DNA of 64,000 bases. Source: Anseranas semipalmata. Lineage: Eukaryota > Chordata > Aves > Anseriformes > Anseranatidae. Positions 24,301 to 39,300 of the stretch are shown piece by piece. The notes below the pieces were generated by a model, which did no database searches, was not told the origin of the DNA, and saw nothing but the letters and a program-made list of their open reading frames with translations. A program made the position numbers and the translations under genes. Position 1 is the first letter of the stretch; each line of letters opens with the position of its first letter. Location: NCBI GenBank assembly GCA_013399115.1, contig VXAA01000967.1, positions 886,495 through 950,494 of the forward strand, given 5' to 3'.

Positions 24301-27300
24301 AAAACCCTTTGTGAAAGATATCCTCATCTGGCGGGGGTAGGAGGCCTCTGAAACCCGCAGTCTGCCTCGGACAAGGACATCCATGTCTATCCTCTGCTGT
24401 GAAGAGAAGATGAAACTTGGGTCCAAGTTAGGAAACATGGTGCATGCAGTAATCCTGGGAAGATCGGAACGTTTGACATCCTCATTGCTAGAGACTTTGT
24501 TAGAACTCGGCAGTAGTTCACACCAAAGGACCGCTTTAAGCCAGTACCTCCCTGACTGCCGAACGTGGCCGTCAGCGGGCTTCTTGGGGTGATGCTGGGA
24601 ATGGGGTCTTCCTGCAGTCGTGCCTTGGTGACTTCCCGGTGCAGCGGTGGTGCCTGTGTGTCAGCTGGATGGGTCTTGGTCTGGGGCCAGGCTTTGATCT
24701 ACATCCAGACGTGTGTGTCGGGCCCGATATCCCAGGAGTTGTTTCAGAGTTACAAGCATGGGAGTTGGGTAGAGCCTGTCCCTGTGAAAATTAGGAGACA
24801 GGGCTTTTTAGGCAGCCCCAGTCATCAGCTGGGTTGAAGGTTTTCCTGCATTCCCAAGCCTCCAACTTGTTTTGGTGAATTATAGGAAAAGCAGTGAAGT
24901 TGCTGTAGTGATGGAAAAACGTGGCTTTGTGTGTTTGTTTTTTCTGATGATGGAGCCTTCAGTTGTACGGTAAATCTTTCTGTAGCACTTTTATTTTTTC
25001 TGCTTCTTTCTTACCGTACATCTGCACTTCTTAGAGCAGAGAGAAGCAGTGTCACATGAGGAGGGAACAAATTAAGTGAAATACTGAACTAATTTCCTGC
25101 CCTGTCACCTGCTGCCCCCCTCGTTTCAGTGTGAGAACACCGAGATACTGATAAGATCGAGACTGCGGGATCATGTTTACCAGCTTGTGTTCGTTCTTGC
25201 CCTGGCGCGCAGTATTGCTCTGTGCAGGAAGGGTGCTGCTTTCTTTTCACAGACGTGTTCCTCTTAGCAACTGGGTAGGATTTGGCTGGGTTTTTATTGC
25301 TGTACTGTGAAGAAGTGTTTGAAGAGACAGTGTCCCTTCCTGAGTGTTAGATGGGCCCTCACTTGCTGTTACTTGCTATGGAATCGGTATTGGTTTTGAT
25401 GGGAGAACATTTTGGCTGCAGTTGTCTAAGATCCGATGTGCGTATTTCAAACTGCTGGCACCTTTGCTTAAAAAGAAAGGTCTCACTAAGATGTTCTACT
25501 TCAAGGGACATTCGCTTTCATGCAGTGCTCAAATGCATCTCATCCCCCACCTGGAGCTGGGCTACAACCTGCAGCTTCAAACAACTGCTTGCTACAAGTA
25601 AGGTGCAATATTACCCATCTTGGGTCACCAGACAGCGTACAAGCCTGACTTATATCTCCTATAGTAACTGAGTTTGATTTGGCTAATTTTGCAGACTTAA
25701 GTACAAAAGGTTTTCATACCTGTTTGGATCTTTCAAGTTCGTTTCTTCCCTTGAGTGGCTTTCAGGTTGTTGCTATTGCTGAGAGGAGCTGGCTTAGTCA
25801 GAGAGAGAAAATCAACAGTTTCATCATTCAAGTAGTGTTTAGCTCTCAGTCTTGCTTTGTATCACAGCTGTTCTGATGGGAACCAAGTTTCATTTCCTGC
25901 ACTAACCTTTGTTGATCGCTGCGTTTCTTTTTTTTCTGAACTCTGTTTGCGGTAAGACTCATGACATGTAACTGAGCTTAGGAGAAAAGTTCGAAACCAC
26001 ATGCATTTTCATAGCATTTACAAAAACTATTTCTCCTAGTCATCTATTTATACATAAGAGTTACAGAATTTTTATCTTACAAAGTGGAAGGAGCACAGAC
26101 GATTCACACGAGACTGAAGTTCTTCGGAAGAATGCAAGGTGAAGTGAGCCCAAGCCATCCTTATTTTAACAGGCTGCCTTCATCTCCCAGAATACTTTAG
26201 TATTATAACTTGCCGTTAGAGGTGCCTACCCAGTTCAGCGTCCTGAAGAGATTATGTCATTGTGTTAGGTCTTATAGTTAGGGTACAGAGAAAATTTAAC
26301 TTACTCAGGAAAGCAGGTTGTGCTTTTGAGGGCACTTGTGGAATTTTGTTCTGAACTGCTGCTGTCACACAGCACCAAATTCGGTTTTCTTTGTGTGTTG
26401 TGTTCTTAATAGGGTTCAATATGCTTACTTGTTTAGTGAAAGTAATTCCATTGAACTGCTTTATTTTATAAACAGAGAGACCTTTGTTTGGTTAGTTGTT
26501 GAAGAGGAGTTCTTAGGAAATCTCTGTTCCCACCTCTTGCGGATTCTCTATATGATTTTGGAGAAGCTGTTTAAGTCTCTCCAGGGGTAAAATGGGGATA
26601 GTAATTCTCTAATTCAGAAGCAGGAAGTTTTGTGGTGTTTGGAGAGAAGTTTAATAAATTTTCAGCTGGAAAGTACTGTAGAAAGCACTGTAGAAAAAGC
26701 ATTGTTTTTATTACTTGTTTCAAGCTGTCCTGCAGCTTGTTCCTGCTGCAATGTGCACAGAGACAATGGGAGTAACACTTCGTCTCACCACGGTATCTGA
26801 ATAGCTTGCCTGCTTTCCCAAACGCCTGGCAAGCTGCAGTCACTGTCTCCTTTCCTGCTCTTGCCCCTGCCCTGCGTGTCCAAGTGCAGCCCTGCCATTG
26901 CCGCAGCACCTCGAGCGCGGTCACTGCCACGCTGCAGCAGCTGCGCGCCACGATGCGCTCCCAGTTCTCGTGCTGCTTCAGGGAGCAAAGCAGTGCCATG
27001 GCTGTCCTGCTGCCTTGTTGGTTTTCCTCCTCCCAATTAGTTTGTTATCCATAATTGTTACTTCATCCTTTACTTTAGATCACAGCTTTCTGTTTCATGT
27101 ATATGCTGTACCGCAGAAGTAGTAAACCATTATACTGTGGTGAAGATAAAGTGATGTTATGCTAAAGAACATATCAGACATAACCTTGAGCATCCAGCAG
27201 TCCTTTCTCGAGTCCTAAATTTGGGGTCTTTGTCCTATATTTAGGCCTTGGGCAGTCGAGAGGTACAGTTGTCATATTTGCTTTCATCACTGGTGTCTTA

Positions 27301-30300
27301 AAGCTGCAAACAGGAATGTAATCATGCAATCACCCGCTGTAATCACAATTCATTTTTTTCCATGGCTTCGCATTATGTAAGCTGGTAATAGGCTTTTTAA
27401 TATACAGAGGAAGTGCTTTAACTGAAGAGCTGTTATTAAACAACTTTGCTAAATATATTTTAGGATTTCAGAGCATGAATGCCAGTAAATGTTGTAATTT
27501 GAAAGAGTTAATACTTCTGAATAGAGATAGAAACTGTTCAGGAACGCAAATAAATATTGAAGGAATACATATTTTATGTGAATTAAGATTTTTAGTAAAA
27601 TAATGTATATCCTTATCCCAATATTATAATTACAAAAAAAAGTATCAGGTAGACTTTTGGCACACAATGTGTTTTTCAGATGCCTAAAATTTTCAGCTGT
27701 ATAAAATAATGTATTGTTATTCTAACTAATGTTAGGTAGAAAACATGGGGAGTTTAAAAGTTTATAGTTAAAGTATTCATGGAAAAAACAAACTTATGTA
27801 GGTTTCAGAGTGTATAGATAATTTGGTCACTCAATTTTCCATTAAAATTAATGGAAAGTAGCATTCTAAACCCTTCATTAACTTTAAAAACAAAAGTACC
27901 ATTTTAAAGTATCCCTGTTTTAACAGAAGTTTGAGTTTCAGGAAAATTCTGCTATGTTGCATCCTGAAAGAAACTGCTGAACCTTTTTCTGTTCATAGCT
28001 AATGGCAAGAGACAGAGGATGCCATACCAATTTTTAAATTATATGCATCTCAGAAATACCTTGACCACATTTTTTCTTCAAGGAATAATTAGAGCCTTCT
28101 GGGGTTCTCATCTGCAGCCCTTTCTCCGAGAGGAAGTTCTTCAGCTGCTGGGTCTGTATCAGACAAGTGGAAAGGCAGCCCTGGGTGCCCGGCAGCCCCG
28201 CGAGGACTGCTCGTCGGTTTGTGTAACAGCAAGCACGACGATGGGCTGCTCAGAAATGCTGTGACCTTTACAGTCAGACAAACTGATCATTTCTGTTTCG
28301 AAATGAGAAAACAAGAACACTTCATGTGTTGTATTCAAATTCAGATCGTACATACATGTTCAGCCCAGAGAGGAGGAGATGTGGGGAGGCCTCACGGCGG
28401 CCTGCAGCTTCCTCACGAGGGGAGGGTGTTAGGAAAAGGTTCTTCACCGAGAGGGTGGTCGGGCACTGGAACAGGCTCCCCAGGGCAGTGGTCACAGCAC
28501 CCAGCCTGCTGGAGCTCAAGGAGCATTTGGACACTGCTCTCAGACACAGGCCCTGGGTTTGGGTGGTGCTGTGTGGAGCCAGGGGTTGGACTCGGTGACC
28601 CTTATGGGTCCCTTCCAACTCAGGATGTTCCGTGATTCTGAGAAGAAGGACTAGCAATCAGCTATTTCGGTGCTTGATGCTCGGGTTTGTGTTACAGTGA
28701 ATTGTCAGCATGTGCTGGGGAGCGGGGACCATCGTGTCCTTCTCAATTTGCTTACAGGGAAATGAATCTGATAGAGAAGAGGCAGAAACAGAGAGCTGCA
28801 AAAATGTAAAAAATTCCAAACGGCAGACAGAATCATTGCATTTTTCAGTAGTGAGAGAAACAATTTGGAAAGTTCTGTGCAGGTTTCACAGAAAAATGCT
28901 CAGCTTTCAGAGAAACTACTTTCGGTGTAAGCTCTCATTAGCTGCCAGCCTTGTAAGTCTCAGAGTCCTATGAGATAGGCAGATTCAACTCGGCTGTAGA
29001 CAGGTTTTGTTCGATGTAGGAAAAAAGCTTATAGCAGTTTGTTTTACTGGAATTGTATGTGAAGTTTTCATATTGTTGTAGCACTACTAGAAGAAAGCTG
29101 CACAGAAACCCTACAGTTCCTCACTTGCTTTGCATTAGAAAACGTGCACACAAATTCTTTTGCATATGCACCATCAACCCGGGGTTTTAGGAGTTCATCC
29201 TGAAGATTTGCTTGCTCTGCAGTAAAAGCATGAGGAGAAGCAGTTTCATACTGCATTCATCTCAAAAAATGTTTTTCCTTCCACAGGGTTCCCCCCACTG
29301 CATCACTTTGGTTCTCATTGCTTTGCTACTTAGCTGCGGGTGTGTGCTCGAGTCTGTGTCTTAAGACAGTGAAGCACATGTTGGAGATACCCAGCTCATG
29401 TATCAGCAGCCAGCCATGTTTCAAGTGCCTGCAGAATTTGTTTTCCAGTCTTCAGAATTTTGAAGACTTTTAACTTCTTAGGGTGTTAACCAGTATGTGA
29501 TTATTTTTAAAAGTGTTCAGCATGCTAGTGGATAGTTTTTATTATGTTTAGAGTGTATTTGATTTTCAGATTCCCTTTTTTTTTTTTGCACTGCATTAAC
29601 ACAAAACTACTGCAAACATTTTTTCATTGTCTTTTCTGCTATACCACACTCAATATACAAAGTTATAATAACACTACATAAACCTCTGGGTTACTGGCTT
29701 TGAAATAAAATAACTTGCATAAAAAGACAAGTTTTTCCATTTCTTTGCACTTTCTTGAAGGTCACAGATCTTTGGAGTATGGGGAACCTTGTTACAGTAT
29801 TTGACTTGAAAACAGGTCAAAGTGAGAATGAATGCTTGAATTGTGAGTTTTTATGTTGAGAAATACCTTTCTGTGCATTTATTTCATAAAATATGCACAA
29901 CAGTATCTGGGGGTCTTGATTCAGTACTGGGATTACTGGGTGCAACACAACCCCAAAACAGTGAGTTTTTTCACTCCAAAAGAATAATACAGTATCAGTC
30001 TAAACTTGCTTTTTACTGGACACTGAAATTCAGAATGGTAAGAGTATGTACATTTTGATAAGAAAGAGCAAATGTCCCTAAAGCAGTATTAAAAATATAT
30101 TCATGAAGAAATTCACTCAAAAAATCATACTTATGGTGCTGCCTGCAAGCTAGTAACAGCTTGGTATTGCAGAAAGATGATTTCCTCATGATTTCACATA
30201 TTGTTTTCAAATAAAGTAGGTTGTAGCCTGTTGTTATGGAACAAAATGACTACATACCAGGAAGGTGAGGTGACTTTGTTGTTATTTTTTTTTTGCTACA

Positions 30301-33300
30301 GAAAGTGGTTTTTTTTGTTTGTTTGTTTTGTTTTTGTTTTTGTTTTTTTTCCTCCCGAAGACCTAATTTCAATCCCTTTCAATGTAATTTCAATCCCTTC
30401 ATACTGGGTATTTATTTTGGTTAGTGCTAGTTGTCCTTCTGAACAAATCTGTCTTTTATCACTTGTATCTGGCATTTGTCTTGGTCATGCTGTTGCATTT
30501 GAAATGCAGACTATTACGGTTACATCAGACCGGCTGCAGTGATACGCTTCCTTGAGCAGCGTGGGTGTCTGTGCACTGTCCATTGCCGAAGAGGACTGTG
30601 GCATGTCAGCTTCAATTAGGACCTCAGGCTGCTGGGGGTGGGATGAGCTTTGGTGGGAAGATGCGAGTCATTAGGATACACCTCCTGCTCAGAATAGTTG
30701 TTTTCTCATGTTCTGACTGCGATGATTGTGTCCGCCTTTGGCGCAAGCAGGGAACAAGCTGTTAAACCTTCCACAGATTTTATGTGATAGTGTTGTCTTG
30801 ACAAATTTTTCATCTTAATTAATGCTACCCTGTGACAGTTTTTAGAGAAACACGTGCAGTGAAGTGGCAGGATGTTCCTTTTAGGCAGAAATGGCTTAAA
30901 AGGGAGGATACTGTTTGGAGCCGTCCTTGCCATGCGCAGGTCTGTTGTTGCAGACACCAAAAATCCTCAGCGGTGAATTGTCCCTGAAATGACTTGGACA
31001 GAGCTCGTGCTGGTTGTGCCTTGGTGTTGGGGGAGTAGCAAAAAGAATCATTTTTGTGTCCAAAGAATTGCAGATGTAGCTCTCAGAGCTGTGTTTTTAT
31101 GACATTCGATTCAACTTCTGAGACTATTCTATATCTTTATAGCATTGCATCAAGTCCCCTGGTTGTGGCCCCACAGAAGTAGGACACATTGCCATTTCAT
31201 GTATGTCAGGAAAGCGCTTAATACTTCCAAATGTGCTTAGCACTTTGCAGACGCAAATGCAATGAAATGATGATAATAAACAGAAATGAAGGATACTTCC
31301 AGCTGATGCTCATGTTTTAGAGACTGTACTCTTCATTAGTTTTCTGTAAGAATGGTATAACAAAATTTTCCAGCAACTGTGAAATAGCTAGCAAAATTGC
31401 AACCATTCTGAAGCAAATCAGTATTCATAAACTCCTATAGAAGTTTAGAATAGCTGTAACTTGATGTGGCCAATTTCATACACGATACTTTGATGTTTAT
31501 ACTGTGAACGTGCCAAAGTTTTTAAAATAAGTTGTAGATTTCAAGTATCAGCTTTATTTATGTTTGCTGTTAAGAATTCAAAGAAAATATTTTATACAGT
31601 CTCAAAAGCTGCATTTCCAGAAATCAGTGGTATGTAGCTGTTAATGAATAGCAGTAAGCTGACAACTTACAGAGATTATAAAAGTAGAAAACTAATTATG
31701 TAAGCAGCATTATTTTGGAAATATATTAATCCCAGTTCTAAAAAAATATTTTTGTAAGGAATGAATGCAATTGCTGTAATTTCTTTGAGTTTCTATGAAC
31801 TTCTTGTTTAAGTTCTTATTTGCTGCTAAACCAGTGATTGGAGATTTGTTTTTTTTAATTTGATGCGTCTCTCAACACTGACTGATAACACAGCGTTAGA
31901 AACTGTTTGCTGAACCACTCCACAGTCATTCCTTGTAAAGTATAGAGGAAAGGCACTTTTATTTTTTTCTTTAGATAAAGGGTATACTCTCAGGTTCTTC
32001 ATCTGCAGCACCAGTTTGTTCCTATGTCCTTTTGAAAGCACCAGTCACTTCATCTGAAGTTGTGTATTAGTGTTGATTTTTGTAGCAGCAATATAGCTAC
32101 TTGAAAAAAGCCAATATTCACCAGCCTTGGCTCCATAATAGCAAAATCATGTCGTCTTTTCATATTATACTAGGTCTCTTCTATTGCACGTGATGAAAGA
32201 TGCTTGAACTCTCCGGTGGATTGGCAGCAGATGCTCCTCGTCTGGAGACATTTACATTTTCTTTTCTTCCCTGAAGCACTAACTTTCACAAGAATAACCT
32301 TTTGAATAGTATGTGGTTGCTTCATCAAATATGGTTGTGTGATGTATTTACTTAAGTAGCACGCTCAAAATGTCAAGGATACGTATATCAATTTTTGCAC
32401 AGTTCACTCGGAATAAATATCCCTGGGCTAGGAAGGCTGTTGGTTTTGGTTTTCTGCTTTTCTGTGCTGAAGACCATGGTTTTTCCACCGTTGTCCACAG
32501 AAACATTCAAAGAGTTAGTTTGCCCTGCTTTACACATGCACAGGTGTTTAAAGCAGCTCCTCAGTGGCCTGCTCTCAGTGCTTGTGGCCACGTCGGGTCC
32601 ACGTTGGGCCCGCATCAAGCCTGCGGGCATCCTTCTGGACACGGGGCTGTGAGGCACGAGCAGTCAGGCCCTCTGAGGAGCTCTGCGCTAGCTGTGGTTC
32701 TGACTGTCCTGTGTTATCTCTGGTTATTTTTAATGGATTACAAAAGGTGAGAATTCTTTACTGCTCTTGTTCTTTCCAGGGGACATGAGTTTTGGGTGGA
32801 TTTGAATGTTATGAAATTATATGAAACTGTTGAGTTTGACCAAATGCGGCGGCTGTCCACACCATCCTGCCCCAGCTCCAGCTCCAACTACTACACGGTC
32901 TGGAAGTACTTCTGCAGGGACCACTTTGTCTGGAGAGAATACTCTGAGGTATTTAACGTGTTCCAGAATCCTGCTTTTGGGTTGTAACACAAAACTATAT
33001 ATACAGTATATACTATAAACTATATTTTGTCTGTTTTCTCTTTGAACAATTTGGAAAGTTACTTGCAGTTACTGTTGAGGATAATCAAGCAGTTCAGTAT
33101 TGAACATAGCTTGCAAAAACAGTAGTAAAAGGAGAGCTTTGCCCTGCTGTACTGCTCCATGTGTTATCCCTGAAAACATCTGAGACACAGAGGCTGGCTG
33201 ACTTGTCAAACTGAGAGCAAACTGGCCCATATCAGTACCAAGAAAGTCTTTTCTAATCCCTAGAAATCGGGTTTTAAGACAGGGGAGACAGATTCTGCAG

Positions 33301-36300
33301 CCTTCTTAACGCTTACCCTTACCATTTAGCTTTTCAGTTCTTAAGTTTCTTGCCCTGTTCCCCAAAGATACCGCAGTGCAGGATGCACGCCCCAAAGTCG
33401 CTGGATCCAGCTGTTCGTTGTGTGCTGCTCCAGCGGGAAGGTTCCCCAGCTGCCATCCCCCACTAATTTGGGACTTTTCCTAAATGTTTGGTTTAAATCT
33501 ACTCACCGCTGGTTTATGCATTCTCTTCCTAGTGTCACCATTGTCTTTCGGTCTTTAACAGACACAGTTTTCTGTATCAGGTTTTAAATAGGCCTTCTCT
33601 CTTCCAACTCTTTAACCCCAATTGTGGACACACAAGTCACATCCACCGTTAAACACGATTGTGCTAGACAAAACCACAACAAAATCAGAATGTTTCTATT
33701 CGCTTCATTCAAGTAAGCTCTCCGGTAAGCCTTTTAGGTACCTGTGGTAGTTAAGAGCTCATCTGTGGCTGACCAGAGCTGTACATAAAATTTTGAATAA
33801 AACCTCATCAGTATCTTAAAATTTTGGCAGTACTAGAAATACCTCCACCAATGTAAATGACATCACATTCACCTTTTTCATGCATTACACTGACTTTGTA
33901 AGCATGGTAGGAAGCTTAAAGCAGAGCCCTGTATACAGTCTGTGTACAGTTTGGGGCATTGCAAATTAAAAAAATGCAAGAACTGGAGAGAGTCCAGAAG
34001 AAAGCACCACAAATAACAAGAAGCTTAAGATGTTTGACCTGCAAGAGGTTAAAAAAACTGTGTTTCTGTAGTGTAGAAAAACAAACAAACAAAACTGATG
34101 AGAATATATTACTATATAAAAGGTTGTTCTACAGCAAACTTTTGCTCTTCACATTTAGGAAAGAAAGGCAAAAAATGGATAGAGTAATTTGTGGCAAGGG
34201 AGTTTTAGGTTAGATATTGGAACTAACATTTGACATGTAATAAATGCGATAGCACAAAAACAAATCACATATGGAAGTTGTGAAATCTGTCTTGCTGGGA
34301 GATGTTACAAACAGAAAACTGAACGTAGTGGTCAGTGTATTTCAGAGCAAGGGAAAGAGAGGGGATGGGAAGAGAGGGTGGATAGAGGGACTCTTTGAGG
34401 TCCCTGGCAAAAAATATTAATTTTTGTACCGTAATTTATCATGTGTATGTTTAATTTTCTTGAAACAGCCTGTTGTAAGATTGATAGAAGAAGCCAGCTG
34501 CCGGGGTCTGAAAGAGGTCCGGTTTGTTACCTGGCATAATCAGTATATCTTAAACATCAAAGATGGGTTCCAGCAAAATGCGTGTTTCAGAAGAGAAATC
34601 AAGAGAAGACCCCTTCTTCGCTCATGCGTTGTGCTGATGCCGTTTTTACAGTATGTATCCCAGCAAAATGGAAACTGCATTGTTCTTCATGTTGGTGTGT
34701 CCATGAGAATTGTATTCATTAAGATGTGAGAAGGAAACAGGTATCATTGGGTAGAAAAATCGGAAGAAATATTAAAAAATGTTGGTCATATTGGCAGCTA
34801 TTCGTTTGTCACTGCTCCAGACAAATGTTATCTGAGGAACTCCTCACCGTTAGGCTCTGTTTGTTATTTAAAGATTATGATGTACCTTTTGGATCTCAGA
34901 ACATCAGAAGCACAGATGTACTTTAAGTCTGCCAAACTATTGTCCAGCTTTCAGTGTGTCTCACCCGCTATCATGATTGCCAGGCCGTCAGTTCTAGGTC
35001 CCATAAAAATGAGTGTTCAAAAACATTTTATAATTTTCAAGCACAATTAAAACATTCCTTATTTTTATTGTCATCTCAATGGGGGTGAACATGCTTACCA
35101 TCAAAGGCAGAGTGAGGAAAGTGTTGCATTGTAGTCATTTTTGATTACAACTCATAAAAATGCCATTTTTGTGATCTCACCAGCACAGCTGGAAACATTA
35201 TTGTCAGAGTTCAGTAGTTAGAAACACATTGTCCTGTTAGCAAAGGGGTGGAAGTCATTAGTCTGATGGGCAACTTGGCATGCTGGGCCAATCAAAGGAG
35301 ATTTAACTGCTGCGTTAGGGCTAGAATGCTCGTTAGCTTGCTCAGTTGTTACAGCATCTAATTGTGAGGTGAAAGTGAGTTTGGTCAGAGCCTCAAAACA
35401 AGTGGTTGTTAGAAACATTTTTGGATGCAGTTTTACAGGAGGAAAACCAAAAATTGTTAGAGAGATACTTGGAATATGCAAATGAAAAGACCCAAGCATG
35501 GATTTTCTGCTTATGGCAATTATGATTCTGATCTTAATGAAAAATAAAGTTTTACAGTATTTTTCTGATGTTTTGCTAACAGTGACTATTTTATTACAGT
35601 TTAAGTCTATGATTTTGAGATGCTAAAATTATGCAGTTTTAGTGGGCCATTGAGAGTTCTACATCCATGAGTGCTTGACTATAACTATTCGTGCCATCTA
35701 CCAAACCTATAAATTAAACTCTGAAATTTCTGTTGTTCTGCAGTAAACCTCATTCTTATTTTCTTTATCCAAAGGCCTTGTAATTCTGACTTAAAAATCC
35801 AGCAATTCTCAGTAGGGAACAAGAGTATTTTGAATGTTAATGGGAACTATCTTTAAAAAGTTAGCATTTACCTCCACCTATCACACAATGCTACCTGAGG
35901 GCTTTTTTTTTTTTTTTTCCTCCCACCTGCTTAAATCTGTTTTAACTTTGGGAAAGAATACTTGAATAGAAGCAGCGGTAAATGTGTGATAGTGGTTGAC
36001 AAATGTTGACTTTTTAATGCCTTCCCTTGCATAATAAATGCTTACACTTAAATTATACTAGTCAGAATAAATGAACAAAGTACACCAAAGGATTCAGTGT
36101 TTTTATTGTGTTTACTGACTTACTCATTAGTCCATAACTTACTGTTAATTTGTGCTTGGTCTTCCAGTCCTAGTGTCAGTGAGTGAGGTTCTGCAGTAAT
36201 ATTTTTGCCCATTGACTTTAGGAGGAAAAAAACTAACAAATGAAAAACACAGTGGAATATTCTATACTGCTATTTTAATACTCACTCTTAGAAAAATCCA

Positions 36301-39300
36301 TCTTCTGGGTTTCTTTTAAACCATGAATAAACAGTGAGAAGAAGTTTGAGTTCAGTCAAATCCATGCAAATGAATTGAAGTCTCTTTTCAGCTTTGAACA
36401 GCAGGTGAAAGCCACGTGAACGGTATTTTAAAGAGTGTTTCTGCTCTGAATAGTGTGAGTGGTGTTACAACTTACTCTCTCTGTTATTCAAATCAAATGT
36501 ATCAATTTAAAAATAGATGCTCCCCCCCAACTTTTTTTCTAGACCTGAAAAGCTCAAAAGCAATCAGAAAATCACATGACATTATTTCTAGATCACACAA
36601 AAACTAACACGAGGTTCTTTCAGGCTCATATATCACTAGCATTAAATATTCTGTAAGGCAACCTTAATTGACACCTCTGTAGTTAAGATGTGAATAGCAG
36701 TAGAATTGTTATTTATCTAGATAATTATGTTGGCTCTGCAGAGAAAGCAGGCTAACAAGCATGGTAAATCAGAAGTTACTCTGCAAATGTTTTTAGTATA
36801 CCTTGGGAACAGATCAGCTTTTCAGACAGAGTCATGCATGAACAGAAGACGACTGATTCTTGAAGATTCACTCTGTAGAAAATAGCGTTGCCTTTAGCAG
36901 AGCTGAGAGAGTTTGTTCCCCAGTAAAGTTACTTTTTACATACAAAGATAGGGTGGGGAATCTGGTTTGCCTATCGTTCCTGTGTGCTTAATCCAATTGC
37001 ATGTACTCAGGGCGACAGGATTTGGCCTGCATTCAGCAACATCCAAGGATGTTATCAAACCTCACCTTGCCCAAGATGAATGCACAAAATTCACTTTCCC
37101 CATTTCTTCCTAGGCAGAATAGATTTTCTCCTTGTTTTGGCCATGACATTTTAACAGAATACAAGTGACCTGAGAAATTCATGAGCATAGTTAAGATCAC
37201 CTGTGCTGTTCGGAGAGATTTGCCTTGTGTCTTTTGAGTCAGGCAGTGGAGAGCTGGCACTTTGAAATCGTTCCTAACAAGAGCTGCCTGCTTCTGACTG
37301 CACTTCACCCATTTGTCATCGTTGTTGGTTGGTCCTGGAATCAGTAGCACCTTTTCCTATAAGGGCACTGTGGTAAAATATTCATCTGGTGAAGTCTGAG
37401 ATAGTTCCATGTATTCATGCAGCTTAAAGGGAACCTCACCAGCTTGCATGAGCTGAAGATCTGTACACTTACAGTTTGAAAACCAGAGCCTGAACCTGCA
37501 AGCTTTGCATGTTCAAAGTATTTCCATTGACGTAAGTGGGAGAACTCCAGTAAGTAAGGATTATTCAGCTGAGTAAAGCTTGCTTGTTCAGATTATAATC
37601 AGGTGAACATAAGCCACAAACGCCATACTCTTTATCTAAATTTAGCAGGTTCAAAAGGATGACAAATTCCACAGCGGTGCAGGTATTTATTAAGAATGAA
37701 ATCTTGCCTGTACCACGGTCAGTGTCCATATCAACTTGATTTTACCAGGGTGCGTTCCTTTTCTGGTGTACATGGTGCTTTTCTGCCGTGAGCATTAGAG
37801 GCAGCAGTTCCCCTCCTTCTCCCTTTGCTGACCTCTTACCTAGCAGCGCTCCCAAAAGGAGGGGCTGCTCCATCACATGAAAATAAGTAACTGCAAATGC
37901 AAATCCACACCTGGCCTGTGCAAATGAAAATAGGGAGAGCCTTCCTCAGTACGATACTGGATAGTACTAAAAACATACAATATTTTCTTCTACACAATGT
38001 TGTGAAATATGTGCAAGTTTTGCCTGTAAAATGTTGTTAATCAGAGAGATTCATTACACTTTCTTGCACAGTATGAGTATGTTTCTACTCCTTGTATTGT
38101 AGTCTAAGGAAATTAGGCCAGATGTTGCCAAATTATTCTTCTATTCTGTATGTCTTATTCTGTATGTTAAAATCAATTTACAAATAACTTAAAAAGTAAT
38201 TGTATTTGGTAGCAGTCTGCCTGTTCTGTACTTTATAACCACTACTCCACCCCTCCACCCCAGAATGTGAACGATAAAGATGATAATAGGCTTTTAAATC
38301 ACCAGCAGCCAGTAAGATTTTCCGAAGTGGAACTGCATGCCTGAAAGTCAAGATTTTGTTATTAGCTTGAATGGATGCAGGAGTTATTAAAAAAGAAGAA
38401 ATAGCTGGCATGATTGTTTTAAACAAGCATTAAAGTTATGTAAATTGTTACAGAACCAAAGAGAGCAGTGATTGTTTAAGAAACGTTGATGATGACCAAA
38501 TAAATGGGATTAGAGCTGTTCGGTTTGTGAATGTTCAAGCGCAAACTTGTTCTTCTTCCCAAACTAGGACTTTAGGTGCCAATTCTCCAGTGCCCTCTCC
38601 ATCAGCTGAACAAGTTTCCTCACATGTCTTATCTCCAACTGCTGTTACCTCTCCGAACTTCTATCCTGAAACCTGGATTAGTATGGATCCATCTCAGGAC
38701 TTCATCCAAGTGCCTGTTTTGAAGGAAGATAAAAGCTATAGAACCATTTATAACCTGTTTCACAAGACTGTGCCAGAGACCAAATATAAGATTTTGAAGA
38801 TTCTGAGAGTGCAAAATCAGTTTCTTTGGGAGAAATATAAAAGGTAAGATAATGCAAAGACCATTCTTTTACAATAGTGGAAAAATACCTTAGAATGTGT
38901 AATTTGGGCTGCAAAATATAAATTTGTCATTGATTAGAATACACAAAATCCAGATTTCCTGAAGAAAAGCAGCATCTTCAGTTGAATATCTGAAAAACAC
39001 TGAAAAATATCTTGTCCTGAAATTACCTGTATAAGAGGTTTTCTATACTATCTACTGATAAGTTCTGTAAAATATGTTTCATAGAAACCTCAAAATAGAT
39101 TTAGGATACCTAGCTGAAAACTGTTTCAGTTCACTTTCAAACCAAACTAGGAGTTGCTGTTTTCATCAAGTAATCTCTACATTCGAGATAGCCAGTAGTG
39201 TCTTGGTTCCCCAGAACGTGGTACCCTGGGGTCTTACAGTGGCCAGTCAATCCCATTCAAATGACAGGTGACGTGTCTGAAAGTTATCATCCATTGACCA

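Larger units (their letters stand above)
18302..32779 (+). other. TIPARP: TIPARP intron 2, 14.5 kb
   Basis: GTAGGT at the left edge and 'gttctttccag' at the right; it splits a codon after its second base. It contains two recognisable CR1 fragments, a SINE-like relic, a CpG-rich patch near 20.5 kb, a second GC-rich patch near 26.8-27.0 kb and T-rich runs (29576-29587 and 30308-30350). The many short frames inside carry no recognisable domain and are treated as fortuitous. No nested gene or small RNA could be supported. Confidence 0.9.

Noticed and set aside
26571..26999. 142-codon minus-strand frame in intron 2
   Set aside because: Composition changes abruptly along it, it crosses the SINE-like relic edge, and it shows no domain or conserved motif.
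28219..28657. Frames of 90-138 codons near 28.4 kb
   Set aside because: They are translations of a CR1 3' fragment.
32949..32987. Exon 3 frame continuing past 32948
   Set aside because: A donor (GAG|GTATTT) and the loss of similarity to TIPARP show the continuation is intron.
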